Shown here piece by piece: positions 25,010-33,373 of a DNA stretch of 64,000 bases. Source of the DNA: Nocardioides sp. JS614. GTDB taxonomy: Bacteria > Actinomycetota > Actinomycetes > Propionibacteriales > Nocardioidaceae. The DNA lies in contig NC_008699.1 in assembly GCF_000015265.1 (NCBI RefSeq), positions 992,001 through 1,056,000 of the forward strand, given 5' to 3'. The notes below the pieces were generated by a model. The model searched no databases, was not told the DNA's origin, and worked only from the letters and a program-made list of their open reading frames with translations. Each line of letters begins with the position of its first letter. Within the stretch, counting starts at the first letter, position 1. The position numbers were made by a program, and so were the translations under genes.

Positions 25010-27430
25010 ATGGCACGGACCGGGCTGTGGATCCGTTGGTCGTGGCGCGACCTGCGCCGGCGCTGGCCGGTGGTGACGGCGATCGCGCTGGTGATCGCGC
25101 TCGGCACCGGCACCTACGCCGGTCTGCTGAGCACCTCCGCGTGGCGCACGCAATCGAACGACGCGAGCTTCGCGCTGCTGGACACCCACGACCTCCGGGT
25201 CACCCTGCCCAGCGGCAGCACTACCACCGAGGGCCGGCTGCTGGAGGTGGTGACCGGGCTGGACCGCGCGGGCGACGTCACCGCCGCGCGGGAGCGGCTC
25301 ATCGTACCGACGCAGATCGCCGGTCCCGGCGGCCTGCTCGTCCCGGGAGAACTCGTCGGCACCGATACCCGGCCCGGCGCGGACGTCGACGGGGTCTACG
25401 TGACCCAGGGGCGCGGCCTCACCGACGACGGCGCGGCGACCGTGGTCGCCGAGGACTCGTTCGCGGCCGAGAACGGCCTGCCGGTCGGGAGTGAGGTGAC
25501 GGTCTCCGGAGGCGCCCGGCTGGAGGTCGTGGGCCGCGGCCAGTCCCCGGAGTACTTCATCGTCACCGGCGGTGAGGGCGGCCTGCCGTTCCTGACCCAG
25601 AAGGGGTACGGCGTGCTGTTCGCGTCGCTGCACACCGTGCAGGGCGCGACCGGCGCGACGGGACAGGTCAACGACCTGGTGCTGACCCTCCGTCCGGGCG
25701 CGGACCGCGACGCCGTCGGCGGTGCGCTGGCCGCGGCGCTCGGGTCGACGAGTCCACCCCTGGCCGCCGATGTCACCACGCGCGACGACATCGACGCCTA
25801 CCGGGTGCTGTACGACGACATCGAGGGCGACGAGCAGCTGTGGCGGATCGTCGCGTTGCTGGTCCTCGTCGGGGCCGCCTTCGCGTCGCTGAACCTCACC
25901 ACCCGGGTCGTCGAGGCGCAGCGCAGGGAGATCGGCATCGGCATGGCGCTGGGCGTGCCGACCCGCCGGCTGGCCGTCCGGCCGCTGCTCTTCGGCACCC
26001 AGGTGGCGATCCTCGGCGTACTGCTCGGGCTGCTCGTCGGGTGGGCGATCTCGATCCCGCTGCGCAGCGTGTTCATCGACATGCTGCCACTGCCGATCTG
26101 GCGCACCCCGCTGCAGACCGACGTGTTCGCGCAGGCGGCCGCGCTCGGCCTGCTGCTGCCGTTCGTGGCGATCGCCTGGCCGGTGTGGCGGGCGGTGCGG
26201 GTGCAGCCGGTCGAGGCGATCCGGGTGGGCCACCTCGCGGGCCGGGGCAACGGGCTCGCGCCCCTGGTCGGGCGATTGCGGCTGCCCGGCCGCGGCTACC
26301 GCCAGATCCCGCTGCGCAACGTGCTGCGCACGCCCCGGCGTACAGCGCTCACGGTCCTCGGCATCGCGTCCGCGATCACCACGCTGGTCACGACCCTGGG
26401 GCTGCTCGACACCTTCGGCGCGACGCTCGACCGAGCCGAGTCCGAGATGATGCACGCGGCGCCCGACCGGGTCAGCGTCGCCCTGGACACCTTCCAGCCG
26501 CTCGCCGGCGACGTCGTCCGTGCCGTGGAGCGGCTGCCCGAGGTGGACGCCGTCGAATCGGGCCTGCGGATGCCCGCGGTCGCCGACCCCGAGGGCGCCG
26601 ACCTCGAGCTGCTGGTGGACGTCCTGCCCGACGACGCTCGGTGGCAGCCCACGCTGACCGGAGGGGCACGGAGCGGTGGGCTTCTGCTGGCGGAGGAAGC
26701 GGCCACGGACCTCGGGGTCGGCGTCGGCGACGAGGTGGTGGTCGACCACCCCGAGATGACACCGACCGGGCTGCGGACGGTGCGGACCACGATGACGGTG
26801 GCGGGGCTGCACCCGAACCCCCTGCGGGTCTTCGCCTACCTCGACCCGGCGTCCGCGGACGCGTTCGGCCTGGCGGGTACGGTGAACGTCCTCAGCGTCA
26901 CTCCGGCCGCCGGGCACAGCCCGGACGACGTCCGGCGTGCGCTCCTCGGTGTGCCACACGTGGCTTCGGCGCAGACCCCCCAGGCCGCCGTCGACGGGAT
27001 GCGCGCGACCCTCGACGAGTTCGTGGGGATCCTGAACGTCGCCGCACTCACCACCCTGCTCCTGGCGCTGCTGATCGCCTTCAACACCACGAGCATCGCG
27101 GTCGACGAGCGCACGCGGGAGCACGCCACGATGCTGGCGTTCGGGCTGCCGGTGCGCACCGTCATGGGGATGACGGCGGTGGAGACCGTCGTCGTCGGGG
27201 CGCTCGGCGCGGTCACCGGCATCGCCGGCGGCTACCTCGTGCTGCGCTGGATGACGGCGACCACCATCGCCGAGGTGATGCCGGAGATCGGGGTCAGCGC
27301 GACCCTCTCGAGCACGACGCTGCTCGCCGCGCTCGGCCTCGGGGTCGTCACGGTTGCGCTGGCTCCGGTCTTCACGCTGCGCCGGATGCTGCGCACCGAC
27401 ATCCCGGCCGCGCTGCGCGTCATGGAGTGA
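25010..27430 (+). CDS. FtsX-like ABC permease, double MacB-type
   Basis: 806 residues. One N-terminal helix (WPVVTAIALVIALGTGTYAGL) precedes an extracellular domain (about 45-270). Then come three helices around 280-400 with the FtsX signature REIGIGMALGVPTRRLAVRPLLFGTQV. A second unit follows: a helix at about 450, an extracellular domain, and three helices near 680-795 (HATMLAFGLPVRTVMGMTAVETVVVGALG). This is the duplicated FtsX arrangement found in actinobacterial peptide or lipoprotein exporters. It pairs with the ATPase just upstream. Final segment FTLRRMLRTDIPAALRVME is typical of the family end. Confidence 0.9.
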   Translation: MARTGLWIRWSWRDLRRRWPVVTAIALVIALGTGTYAGLLSTSAWRTQSNDASFALLDTHDLRVTLPSGSTTTEGRLLEVVTGLDRAGDVTAARERLIVPTQIAGPGGLLVPGELVGTDTRPGADVDGVYVTQGRGLTDDGAATVVAEDSFAAENGLPVGSEVTVSGGARLEVVGRGQSPEYFIVTGGEGGLPFLTQKGYGVLFASLHTVQGATGATGQVNDLVLTLRPGADRDAVGGALAAALGSTSPPLAADVTTRDDIDAYRVLYDDIEGDEQLWRIVALLVLVGAAFASLNLTTRVVEAQRREIGIGMALGVPTRRLAVRPLLFGTQVAILGVLLGLLVGWAISIPLRSVFIDMLPLPIWRTPLQTDVFAQAAALGLLLPFVAIAWPVWRAVRVQPVEAIRVGHLAGRGNGLAPLVGRLRLPGRGYRQIPLRNVLRTPRRTALTVLGIASAITTLVTTLGLLDTFGATLDRAESEMMHAAPDRVSVALDTFQPLAGDVVRAVERLPEVDAVESGLRMPAVADPEGADLELLVDVLPDDARWQPTLTGGARSGGLLLAEEAATDLGVGVGDEVVVDHPEMTPTGLRTVRTTMTVAGLHPNPLRVFAYLDPASADAFGLAGTVNVLSVTPAAGHSPDDVRRALLGVPHVASAQTPQAAVDGMRATLDEFVGILNVAALTTLLLALLIAFNTTSIAVDERTREHATMLAFGLPVRTVMGMTAVETVVVGALGAVTGIAGGYLVLRWMTATTIAEVMPEIGVSATLSSTTLLAALGLGVVTVALAPVFTLRRMLRTDIPAALRVME

Positions 27431-27457
27431 GGGCGCGCGGCAGGGTGCAGGATGCGA

Positions 27458-27814
27458 TCAGCGGCTGTCGGGCGCCCGCCCGAACCGGCGTACCTCCTGT
27501 GGCCACCCGCACGCCTCGGCGATCCGGCCGGCCCACTTCCTGGCGGTCGCCTGGTCGGGCACGTCCACCACGGTGAGCCCGCCCAGCCACTCCTTGGTCT
27601 CGGAGAACGGCCCGTCGGTGAAGATGACCGTGCCGCTGGTCGCGTCGGCGCTGAACGCCGGCTCGGTCTCCTCGAGGCCGCCGGCGAAGACGTACTGACC
27701 CGCCGCCTTGATCTCGTCGATGACCGCCATCGCGAGCGGTGCGCGCGAATGGAACCACTCCTCGGAGTGGTCGCCCACCCACTGCTGGTTGAAGTAGATG
27801 AGGTACTCGGTCAC
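27458..27814 (-). CDS. YCII/DGPF-domain protein
   Basis: 118 residues: EYLIYFNQQWVGD, AGQYVFAGGLEE and the family's DGPFSETKEWLGGLTVVDV motif. YCII domains have a ferredoxin-like fold with a conserved His/Asp pair proposed to be catalytic; DGPF members often neighbour sigma factors of the SigJ type, but none is present here. GTG 27814 is preceded by GAGGAG. Divergent from the methyltransferase at 27946. Confidence 0.88.
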   Translation of the reverse strand: MTEYLIYFNQQWVGDHSEEWFHSRAPLAMAVIDEIKAAGQYVFAGGLEETEPAFSADATSGTVIFTDGPFSETKEWLGGLTVVDVPDQATARKWAGRIAEACGWPQEVRRFGRAPDSR

Positions 27815-27945
27815 GGCTGCTCCTCGCCTCGGCGGCGGACCCGGCGCCCGCCTCGCCTACGCTACGAACGGCGCACGCCGGATGCGACACGGTCGAGCCA
27901 CGAACCTCGCACGCGCGTGCGCGGCACGAGCCTGGAGGAGGCGCC

Positions 27946-28578
27946 ATGACTGCGGACCGGAGCCGGCACTGGGACGCCGTCTACACCAGCAAGGCGGACG
28001 TCGAGACGAGCTGGTACCGGCCCCGTGCGCGGACCTCCGTGCGGTTGCTGGCGCAGGCCGTCGCCGCGACCGGCGCCGTCCCGGGGGCGGTGGTCGACGT
28101 CGGCGCCGGCACCTCCACCCTGGTCGAGGAGCTCCTCGACGACGGCTGGTCGCCCGTCACGGCGCTCGACGTGTCCGAGGCGGCGCTCGAGCGGACTCGC
28201 GCCAGGGTGGCGGAGCGTGCGGACCGGGCGGACGTCCGCTTCGTGGTGTCCGACGTCCTGGAGTGGCGCCCGGCCGGTGGCTTCGACGCCTGGCACGACC
28301 GGGCCGTCTTCCACTTCCTCACCGAACCCGGCCAGCAGGCGCGGTACGTCGCCACGGCCGCGCGGGCCGTGCGCACCAACGGGGTGCTGGTCATCGGCAC
28401 GTTCGGCCCGGAGGGGCCCGAGCAGTGTTCGGGCCTGCCGGTCGCGCGTCACGACGTCGCGGCGATCCAGGAGCTCTTCGCGCCCGACTTCGAGCTGCTG
28501 AGCGGCGAGACCGAGGTGCACCGCACGCCGTGGGGTGCCGAACAGCAGTTCACCTGGGCGAGCCTGCGGCGAGGCTGA
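27946..28578 (+). CDS. Class I SAM-dependent methyltransferase
   Basis: 210 residues. Motif I is AVVDVGAGTSTLVEELL, followed by an acidic ALDVSEAALERTRARV and VSDVLEW. The stretch FDAWHDRAVFHFLTEPGQQARYV resembles the thiopurine/tellurite-type methyltransferases (DRAVFHFL is characteristic). A GGAGGAG ribosome site lies seven bases before ATG 27946. Substrate uncertain; methylation of a small toxic thiol or metalloid is plausible. Confidence 0.85.
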   Translation: MTADRSRHWDAVYTSKADVETSWYRPRARTSVRLLAQAVAATGAVPGAVVDVGAGTSTLVEELLDDGWSPVTALDVSEAALERTRARVAERADRADVRFVVSDVLEWRPAGGFDAWHDRAVFHFLTEPGQQARYVATAARAVRTNGVLVIGTFGPEGPEQCSGLPVARHDVAAIQELFAPDFELLSGETEVHRTPWGAEQQFTWASLRRG

Positions 28579-28597
28579 CTCGCCGCTCCCGCGTGGG

Positions 28598-29725
28598 TCA
28601 CGCGTCGCCGAAGAGGCGTGCGATGAAGGCCATCGAGTCCTCGATGGCGGCGTAGGGGACGTCGAGGTGCCCGGTGTCGGCGTAGAAGTGGTACTCGACG
28701 GTGTTGCCGGCGTCCCGCAGGGCCTCGGCCAGGCGCTGCCCGGTGCCGGGGACGCAGAACTCGTCGGCCCCACCCTCGGCGAGGAAGAGCGGGCGGTCGT
28801 AGTGTCCCCGGGGGACCTCGAGGGCGTGGAAGTCCACGGTGGCGGCCAACCGGGCGGCGGCCTCGGCATCACTGGCCTCGCCACGACCCAGCGCGAGCAG
28901 CGGCTTCCCGATGAGCTCTGCGAAGACGGCGAGGACGGTGCCTGGTTCGTGGAGGTAGCTGGTGCGCCAGGCGTCCAGGAGGACCCGGCCGTCGGCGTTG
29001 AGCCAACCCTCGATCTCCACGTCGGGGTCGTGGTAGCTGGCGGCGTGGAGGACGAGCGGGGTGAGGATGCGTCCGAAGTCGCTCGTGGCCGCAGAGAGCG
29101 TGTCCCACTCGGTAGGCGGGGCGGTGGCCACGGCGCCGCGGTAGTCCAGCTCGGGTGCGACGCCGGTGGCCTCGGCGGCGGTGAACAGGGTCGCGAGGCC
29201 GCCCTCCGACTGTCCGACGGCCACCCAGGTCGCGGAGCACTCGGGGTGCGTCTCCCGGGCCGCGCGGACCGCGTCGATCTGGCTGGCCGCGAGGCTGGGG
29301 CCGTGCAGGTAGGGGTGGGGTCCGGCTGCCCCCAGGCCTTCGTAGTCGGTGCACACCACGGCGTAGCCCGCGTCGAGGAACCGCGGGGTGCTGCCGCACA
29401 CCGGGTGACCCAGCACCTCGGCCATCGGCCGCAGCGACGGCGCCGCCTCGGGGATGATCCCCACGGTGCCGTGAGCGTAGGAGACCACGGGCCACCCCGT
29501 CGCGGGCGCCGCACCGGCGGGCAGGTACAGCACGCCGCTGACCGCCACCGGCCGGCCGTCGTGCCCGACGGTGGCGTAGAGCAGGCGGACCGCGCGATGC
29601 GCACCGGGGACCCCGAGGGCGCCCTCCAGCGGCTCGGACCTCAAGACCGAGCCACGCGGCGTCTCGCCCAGGTCGTCGTCCCAGGCGTAGAAGTCGCTGG
29701 CGGGGGGCAGGTGCTGGTCCCTCAT
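28598..29725 (-). CDS. Secretory-lipase-like alpha/beta hydrolase
   Basis: 375 residues from ATG 29725 (AGGGAG just upstream). The catalytic triad is visible: Ser in WVAVGQSEGGLAT, Asp in LAEGGADEFCVPGTGQ and His in YADTGHLDVPY. The arrangement VVSYAHGTVGIIPEAAPS plus GYAVVCTDYEGLGAAG matches the LIP secretory lipase family, yet no signal peptide is seen, so the protein may stay inside. The promoter region is shared with the divergent TetR gene and contains two palindromic operators. Confidence 0.88.
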   Translation of the reverse strand: MRDQHLPPASDFYAWDDDLGETPRGSVLRSEPLEGALGVPGAHRAVRLLYATVGHDGRPVAVSGVLYLPAGAAPATGWPVVSYAHGTVGIIPEAAPSLRPMAEVLGHPVCGSTPRFLDAGYAVVCTDYEGLGAAGPHPYLHGPSLAASQIDAVRAARETHPECSATWVAVGQSEGGLATLFTAAEATGVAPELDYRGAVATAPPTEWDTLSAATSDFGRILTPLVLHAASYHDPDVEIEGWLNADGRVLLDAWRTSYLHEPGTVLAVFAELIGKPLLALGRGEASDAEAAARLAATVDFHALEVPRGHYDRPLFLAEGGADEFCVPGTGQRLAEALRDAGNTVEYHFYADTGHLDVPYAAIEDSMAFIARLFGDA

Positions 29726-29759
29726 GGATCTCCCTGTCTCGGTCGCGCTGGGCGGCTGG

Positions 29760-29775
29760 TTGTACAAGCGTACAA
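29760..29775. promoter_or_regulatory. TetR operator 1
   Basis: TTGTACAAGCGTACAA: six-base arms TTGTAC/GTACAA with four bases between. It lies between the divergent lipase and TetR genes, 34 bases before the lipase start. Confidence 0.7.
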
Positions 29776-29790
29776 GACGGTCGGCGCGAG

Positions 29791-29810
29791 CGTTGTACGT
29801 ATGTACAACG
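29791..29810. promoter_or_regulatory. TetR operator 2
   Basis: Eight-base arms CGTTGTAC/GTACAACG with four bases between. It is centred exactly 33 bases (about three helical turns) from operator 1, so both dimers would face the same side. Its TTGTAC also fits a -35, with TATGGT at 29818 as a possible -10 (19-base spacer). Confidence 0.75.
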
Positions 29811-29856
29811 ACCTGCCTATGGTGGAGTCGAGCCCTGGCCGCGGAAGGAGGAGCCG

Positions 29857-30483
29857 GTGACCGGAGTGCACGAGGCGAGCGGCCGGAGCAAGCGCCGAGA
29901 TGCCCTGCTGGACGCCGCCGTCGACCACGTCATCGATCACGGTCTCGCGGGGCTGTCCATCCGCAACCTCGCCGACGCGCTCGGCGTCGCTCACAACACG
30001 CTGACCTACCACTTCGGCAGCCGCGCGGAGCTGCTCCAGGCACTGTTCAGTCGGCTGGCCCAGCGGATCCGGCGCACGAGCGCCGTGGGCGGCAGCGACC
30101 CTGCCCACCTCGACGCGGTCGCCCGCTCCGAGATCACCGCAACCTGGCAGTGGCTCAGCGCCGACGAGCGCCGCGGCATGTGGACCACGTTCTTCGAGGT
30201 CTTCGTCCTCGCCATCCGTGAACCCGACACCTACCGCGGCGTCCTCGACCACCTCGCCGAGGACTGGGTGAACCCCCTGGCGGACCAGATGCGTGCCGCC
30301 GGCTTCGCCGACGACGCCGCACGTGCCCGCGCCACCCTCGTCGTCGCGGCCGTACGGGGTCTCGTCCTCGAGCTCCAGTCCACGACACCGGACCAACACG
30401 ACCGCGTCGACGGGGCGATCGACGCCCTCCTCGACGTGGTCGGCGGGTGGGTCAGCGAGCTCGGCCCCTCCGAGAGCGGGTGA
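29857..30483 (+). CDS. TetR-family transcriptional regulator
   Basis: 208 residues. The N-terminal helix-turn-helix (about 15-60) reads RRDALLDAAVDHVIDHGLAGLSIRNLADALGVAHNTLTYHFGSRAELLQALF, with the TetR hallmark YHFGSRAEL. The C-terminal ligand domain is helical (for example WTTFFEVFVLAIREP). GTG 29857 has GGAGGAG upstream. Divergent from the lipase gene, with two TTGTAC..GTACAA palindromes between them, so it most likely represses the lipase and itself. Ligand unknown; a lipid or ester would fit the target. Confidence 0.9.
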   Translation: MTGVHEASGRSKRRDALLDAAVDHVIDHGLAGLSIRNLADALGVAHNTLTYHFGSRAELLQALFSRLAQRIRRTSAVGGSDPAHLDAVARSEITATWQWLSADERRGMWTTFFEVFVLAIREPDTYRGVLDHLAEDWVNPLADQMRAAGFADDAARARATLVVAAVRGLVLELQSTTPDQHDRVDGAIDALLDVVGGWVSELGPSESG

Positions 30484-30549
30484 CCGGGTCGGCGTACCCG
30501 TGAGCGGCTGCGCGTGGCCCGCGCCGGCGGCGGGGCCCGTCGCTGCAGG

Positions 30550-31194
30550 TCAGGCGGTCTCGGGGAACTTGATCCCGGTGTTCGCGTGGCAGCGGTAGCC
30601 GTTGGGGTTCTTCGCGAGGTACTGCTGGTGCACGTCCTCGGCGTAGTAGTACGTCGGGGCCTCGCGGATCTCGGTGGTGACGTCCCCGAGGCGGCGGCGG
30701 CGCAGCTCCGCGCCGTACACCTCGGTGAGCTCGCGGGCGACCCGCTCCTGCTCCGGGGTGGTGAAGTAGATCGCGGAGCGGTACTGGGTGCCGACGTCGT
30801 TGCCCTGGCGGAAGCCCTGGGTCGGGTCGTGCACCTCGAAGAACGTCTTGACCAGGTCGGCGAAGGAGACCCGCGCCGGGTCGAAGACGATCCGCACGGC
30901 CTCGGTGTGGTTGGTCGCGCCGGTGCAGACCTCCTCGTACGACGGGTTCGGGGTCGTGCCGCCGGCGTAGCCGACCGAGGTGGACCACACGCCGGGGACC
31001 TGCCAGTAGATCTCCTCGGCGCCCCAGAAGCAGCCCAGGCCGAACAGCGCGACCTCGTAGCCCGCAGGGATCTCCTCGGTGAAGACCGGCGCGTCCAGGA
31101 CGCGGTGCCGCTCCGGGAGCGCGAAGGTGCGCTCGCTGCGGCCGGGAAGGGCCTGGTCGGGGGTGACCAGCTGGGCCTTGCGGGTGAGGAACAC
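30550..31194 (-). CDS. msrA: Peptide methionine-S-sulfoxide reductase
   Basis: 214 residues from GTG 31194 (AGGAGAG upstream). The catalytic motif GCFWG places the active cysteine at C55; VYSTSVGYAGG-type sequence follows (WSTSVGYAGGTTPNPSYEEVCTG), then NHTEAVRIVFDP, HDPTQGFRQGNDVGTQYRS and TGIKFPETA at the C-terminus. MsrA repairs methionine-S-sulfoxide using thioredoxin. The frame is open upstream, but the extra residues are unlike the family. Confidence 0.95.
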   Translation of the reverse strand: MFLTRKAQLVTPDQALPGRSERTFALPERHRVLDAPVFTEEIPAGYEVALFGLGCFWGAEEIYWQVPGVWSTSVGYAGGTTPNPSYEEVCTGATNHTEAVRIVFDPARVSFADLVKTFFEVHDPTQGFRQGNDVGTQYRSAIYFTTPEQERVARELTEVYGAELRRRRLGDVTTEIREAPTYYYAEDVHQQYLAKNPNGYRCHANTGIKFPETA

Positions 31195-31261
31195 GGGCTC
31201 TCCTTCTGTCGGAGTGACGATCCACAGTCTCCAACACCGGCCGAGTCCGTGGCGTTCCCGG

Positions 31262-32154
31262 TCAGCCGTGCTCCGCGCAGTAGGCATCGCGGGTCGAGGG
31301 GTCGGTGCCGGCGAACATCGCCCGGATCATCAGCGCCTGGCTCGCGGCGTACGCCTCGATCTGCTGCTCGACGGCCTGGCGCTGCTGCCGGGTGCGCGCG
31401 GTCACCAGCTCCTCCGCGTGCCGCCACACCCCCTCCCGCCAGCCGCGCATGATGACCCCCGCCGCGGTCTCGTCGAACGGCCCGGCGTCGATGTCGTCGA
31501 AGGCCGGGTCGAAGCGCCGGGCCTCCTCGGCGAAGACCGGCGCGTAGAGCGAGTCGAGCCGCGCGTTGTAGGCGTCGTGGTCGGGCTTGTGCGTGGTTCC
31601 GTCGGCGGCGGTCAGGCCGGTGCGGGCCAGGACGTAGGCGAAGTCGCGGTTGATGTGGGCGTTCATCGCGAGCATGAAGTTGCCGAGCCCGGTCATCGCG
31701 TGGTCGTCCTCGGCCCGCAGCGCGATCTGCCACGCCAGCGGCACGCGGTCGGTGTCGCCGGCCTCCCACGCGTCGAGCGTGCGGAAGTAGAGGTGGGCGA
31801 AGACCGCGTCGACCTGGGCCAGCCAGACCCGGTCGTCGAACCAGCCGGTGTCGATCGCGTCGCGCACGTTCTGCGTCACCCGCAGGTAGCCAGGCTGAAG
31901 ACCGCCCGGTGGGAGCAGGACGCCGCGTAGTCGTGCAGCCGCGCCCGCATCCGGGCGATGGTGTGGTCGATGCACCGGGGCGAGCCGTCGGCGCAGATCC
32001 GCCCGGCGTACGGCGTGTGCGGCACGGGGTACGCCGGCAGCGCCGCGATCACCGGGTCCAGCGGCTGTGGCCCGACCGGCGGCACCGGGTCCGCCAGGGC
32101 CCGCGCCGGCAGCAGGAGGAGGACGACCAGGAGCAGCACCGAGACGGGTCGCAT
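31262..32154 (-). pseudogene. DUF5995-like secreted protein gene with a one-base frameshift
   Basis: Two frames join into one family-like protein. The 5' part (ATG 32154) encodes a signal peptide (MRPVSVLLLVVLLLLPARALA) and ICADGSPRCIDHTIARMRARLHDYAASCSHRAVFSLA, then runs into a stop at 31876. The other frame continues directly with YLRVTQNVRDAID, FFDDRVWL-type and DDHAMTGLGNFMLAMNAHINRDFAYVLA to a stop at 31262. Adding one C at about 31889 (GGC-TAC to GGCCTAC on the coding strand) restores a single frame. Either a real disruption or a sequencing error in a GC-rich spot. DUF5995 function is unknown. Confidence 0.8.
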
Positions 32155-32196
32155 ACCCGCCCAACGACCCCGCCCGGGTCGGGCTACTGACTTCGC

Positions 32197-32202
32197 TAGC
32201 CT
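32197..32202 (+). promoter_or_regulatory. -10 box of a leaderless promoter
   Basis: TAGCCT, seven bases before ATG 32210 of the cystathionine gene; no ribosome site upstream. Confidence 0.5.
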
Positions 32203-32209
32203 CGGGACC

Positions 32210-33373
32210 ATGAGCAGCCAGCAGCACCGGACCAAGTCCGGCTTCGAGACGCGTGCGATCCACGCGGGGTACGAGCCCGACGCCGCGACCGGAGCGGTCA
32301 TCCCGCCGATCTACGCGACCAGCACCTTCAAGCAGGACGGGGTGGGCGGCCTGCGCGGCGGGTACGAGTACAGCCGCTCCGCCAACCCCACCCGCACCGC
32401 GCTCGAGGCGAACATCGCGGCGTTGGAGGAGGGGGAGCGCGGCTTCGCGTTCGCCTCCGGCCTGGCGGCCGAGGACACCCTGGTGCGGGCGCTGTGCCGA
32501 CCCGGTGACCACGTGGTGATCCCCGACGACGCGTACGGCGGCACCTTCCGCCTCTTCGACAAGGTCGAGCAGGTCTGGGGCCTGGCGCACAGCCCAGCGC
32601 CGGTCTCCGACGCAGAGGCGGTCGCCGCGGCGATCCGGCCCGGGGAGACGCGGCTCGTCTGGGTCGAGACCCCGACCAACCCGCTGCTGAACATCGGCGA
32701 CCTCGAGGCGCTCGCCGCCGTCGCCCACGACGCGGGGGCGCTGCTGGTCGTGGACAACACCTTCGCCTCGCCGTACCTCCAGCAGCCGCTGACCCTGGGC
32801 GCGGACGTCGTCGTACACTCGACCACCAAGTACTGCGGCGGGCACTCCGACGTCGTCGGCGGCGCCCTCGTGGTCAAGGACCTCGACCTCGCCGAGCGGG
32901 TCGGCTTCCACCAGAACGCGATGGGCGCGGTCGCGGGGCCCTTCGACGCCTGGCTGACCCTGCGCGGCCTGAAGACGCTCGCGCTGCGCATGGAGCGGCA
33001 CTGCGACAACGCCGAGCGGGTCGTCGACTTCCTCACCAGCCACCCCGCGGTCGGCGACGTGATCTACCCCGGCCTGGAGACCCACCCCGGCCACGAGGTC
33101 GCACAGCGGCAGATGCGCCGCTTCGGCGGCATGGTGTCCTTCCGCGTGCACGGCGGGGAGGAGCAGGCGCTCGCGGTGTGCGACCGCACCGAGATCTTCA
33201 CGCTGGGCGAGTCGCTCGGCGGCGTCGAGTCGCTGATCGAGCACCCCGGCCGGATGACCCACGCCAGCGTCGCCGGCACCGACCTGGAGGTCCCGCCGGA
33301 CCTGGTCCGGCTCAGCGTCGGCATCGAGACCGCCGATGACCTGGTCGCCGACCTCGAGCGCGCGCTTGGCTGA
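32210..33373 (+). CDS. metB: Cystathionine gamma-synthase
   Basis: 387 residues of the Cys/Met-metabolism PLP family. The PLP lysine is K207 (VVHSTTKYCGGHSDVVGG). Other anchors: YEYSRSANPTRTALEANIAALE, VVIPDDAYGGTFRLFDKV, WVETPTNPLLNI, VVDNTFASPYLQQP and TLGESLGGVESLIEHPGRMTHAS. The reaction joins an activated homoserine to cysteine in methionine synthesis; a gamma-lyase cannot be fully excluded by eye. Its position near greA, a DUF4307 gene and mca matches the M. tuberculosis metB-greA-Rv1081c-mca block, supporting MetB. Probably leaderless. Confidence 0.9.
   Translation: MSSQQHRTKSGFETRAIHAGYEPDAATGAVIPPIYATSTFKQDGVGGLRGGYEYSRSANPTRTALEANIAALEEGERGFAFASGLAAEDTLVRALCRPGDHVVIPDDAYGGTFRLFDKVEQVWGLAHSPAPVSDAEAVAAAIRPGETRLVWVETPTNPLLNIGDLEALAAVAHDAGALLVVDNTFASPYLQQPLTLGADVVVHSTTKYCGGHSDVVGGALVVKDLDLAERVGFHQNAMGAVAGPFDAWLTLRGLKTLALRMERHCDNAERVVDFLTSHPAVGDVIYPGLETHPGHEVAQRQMRRFGGMVSFRVHGGEEQALAVCDRTEIFTLGESLGGVESLIEHPGRMTHASVAGTDLEVPPDLVRLSVGIETADDLVADLERALG

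Noticed and set aside
32155..32209. SAM or other riboswitch before metB
   Set aside because: Only 55 bases to the divergent gene, a TAGCCT box directly before the start, and no paired leader; leaderless transcription fits better.
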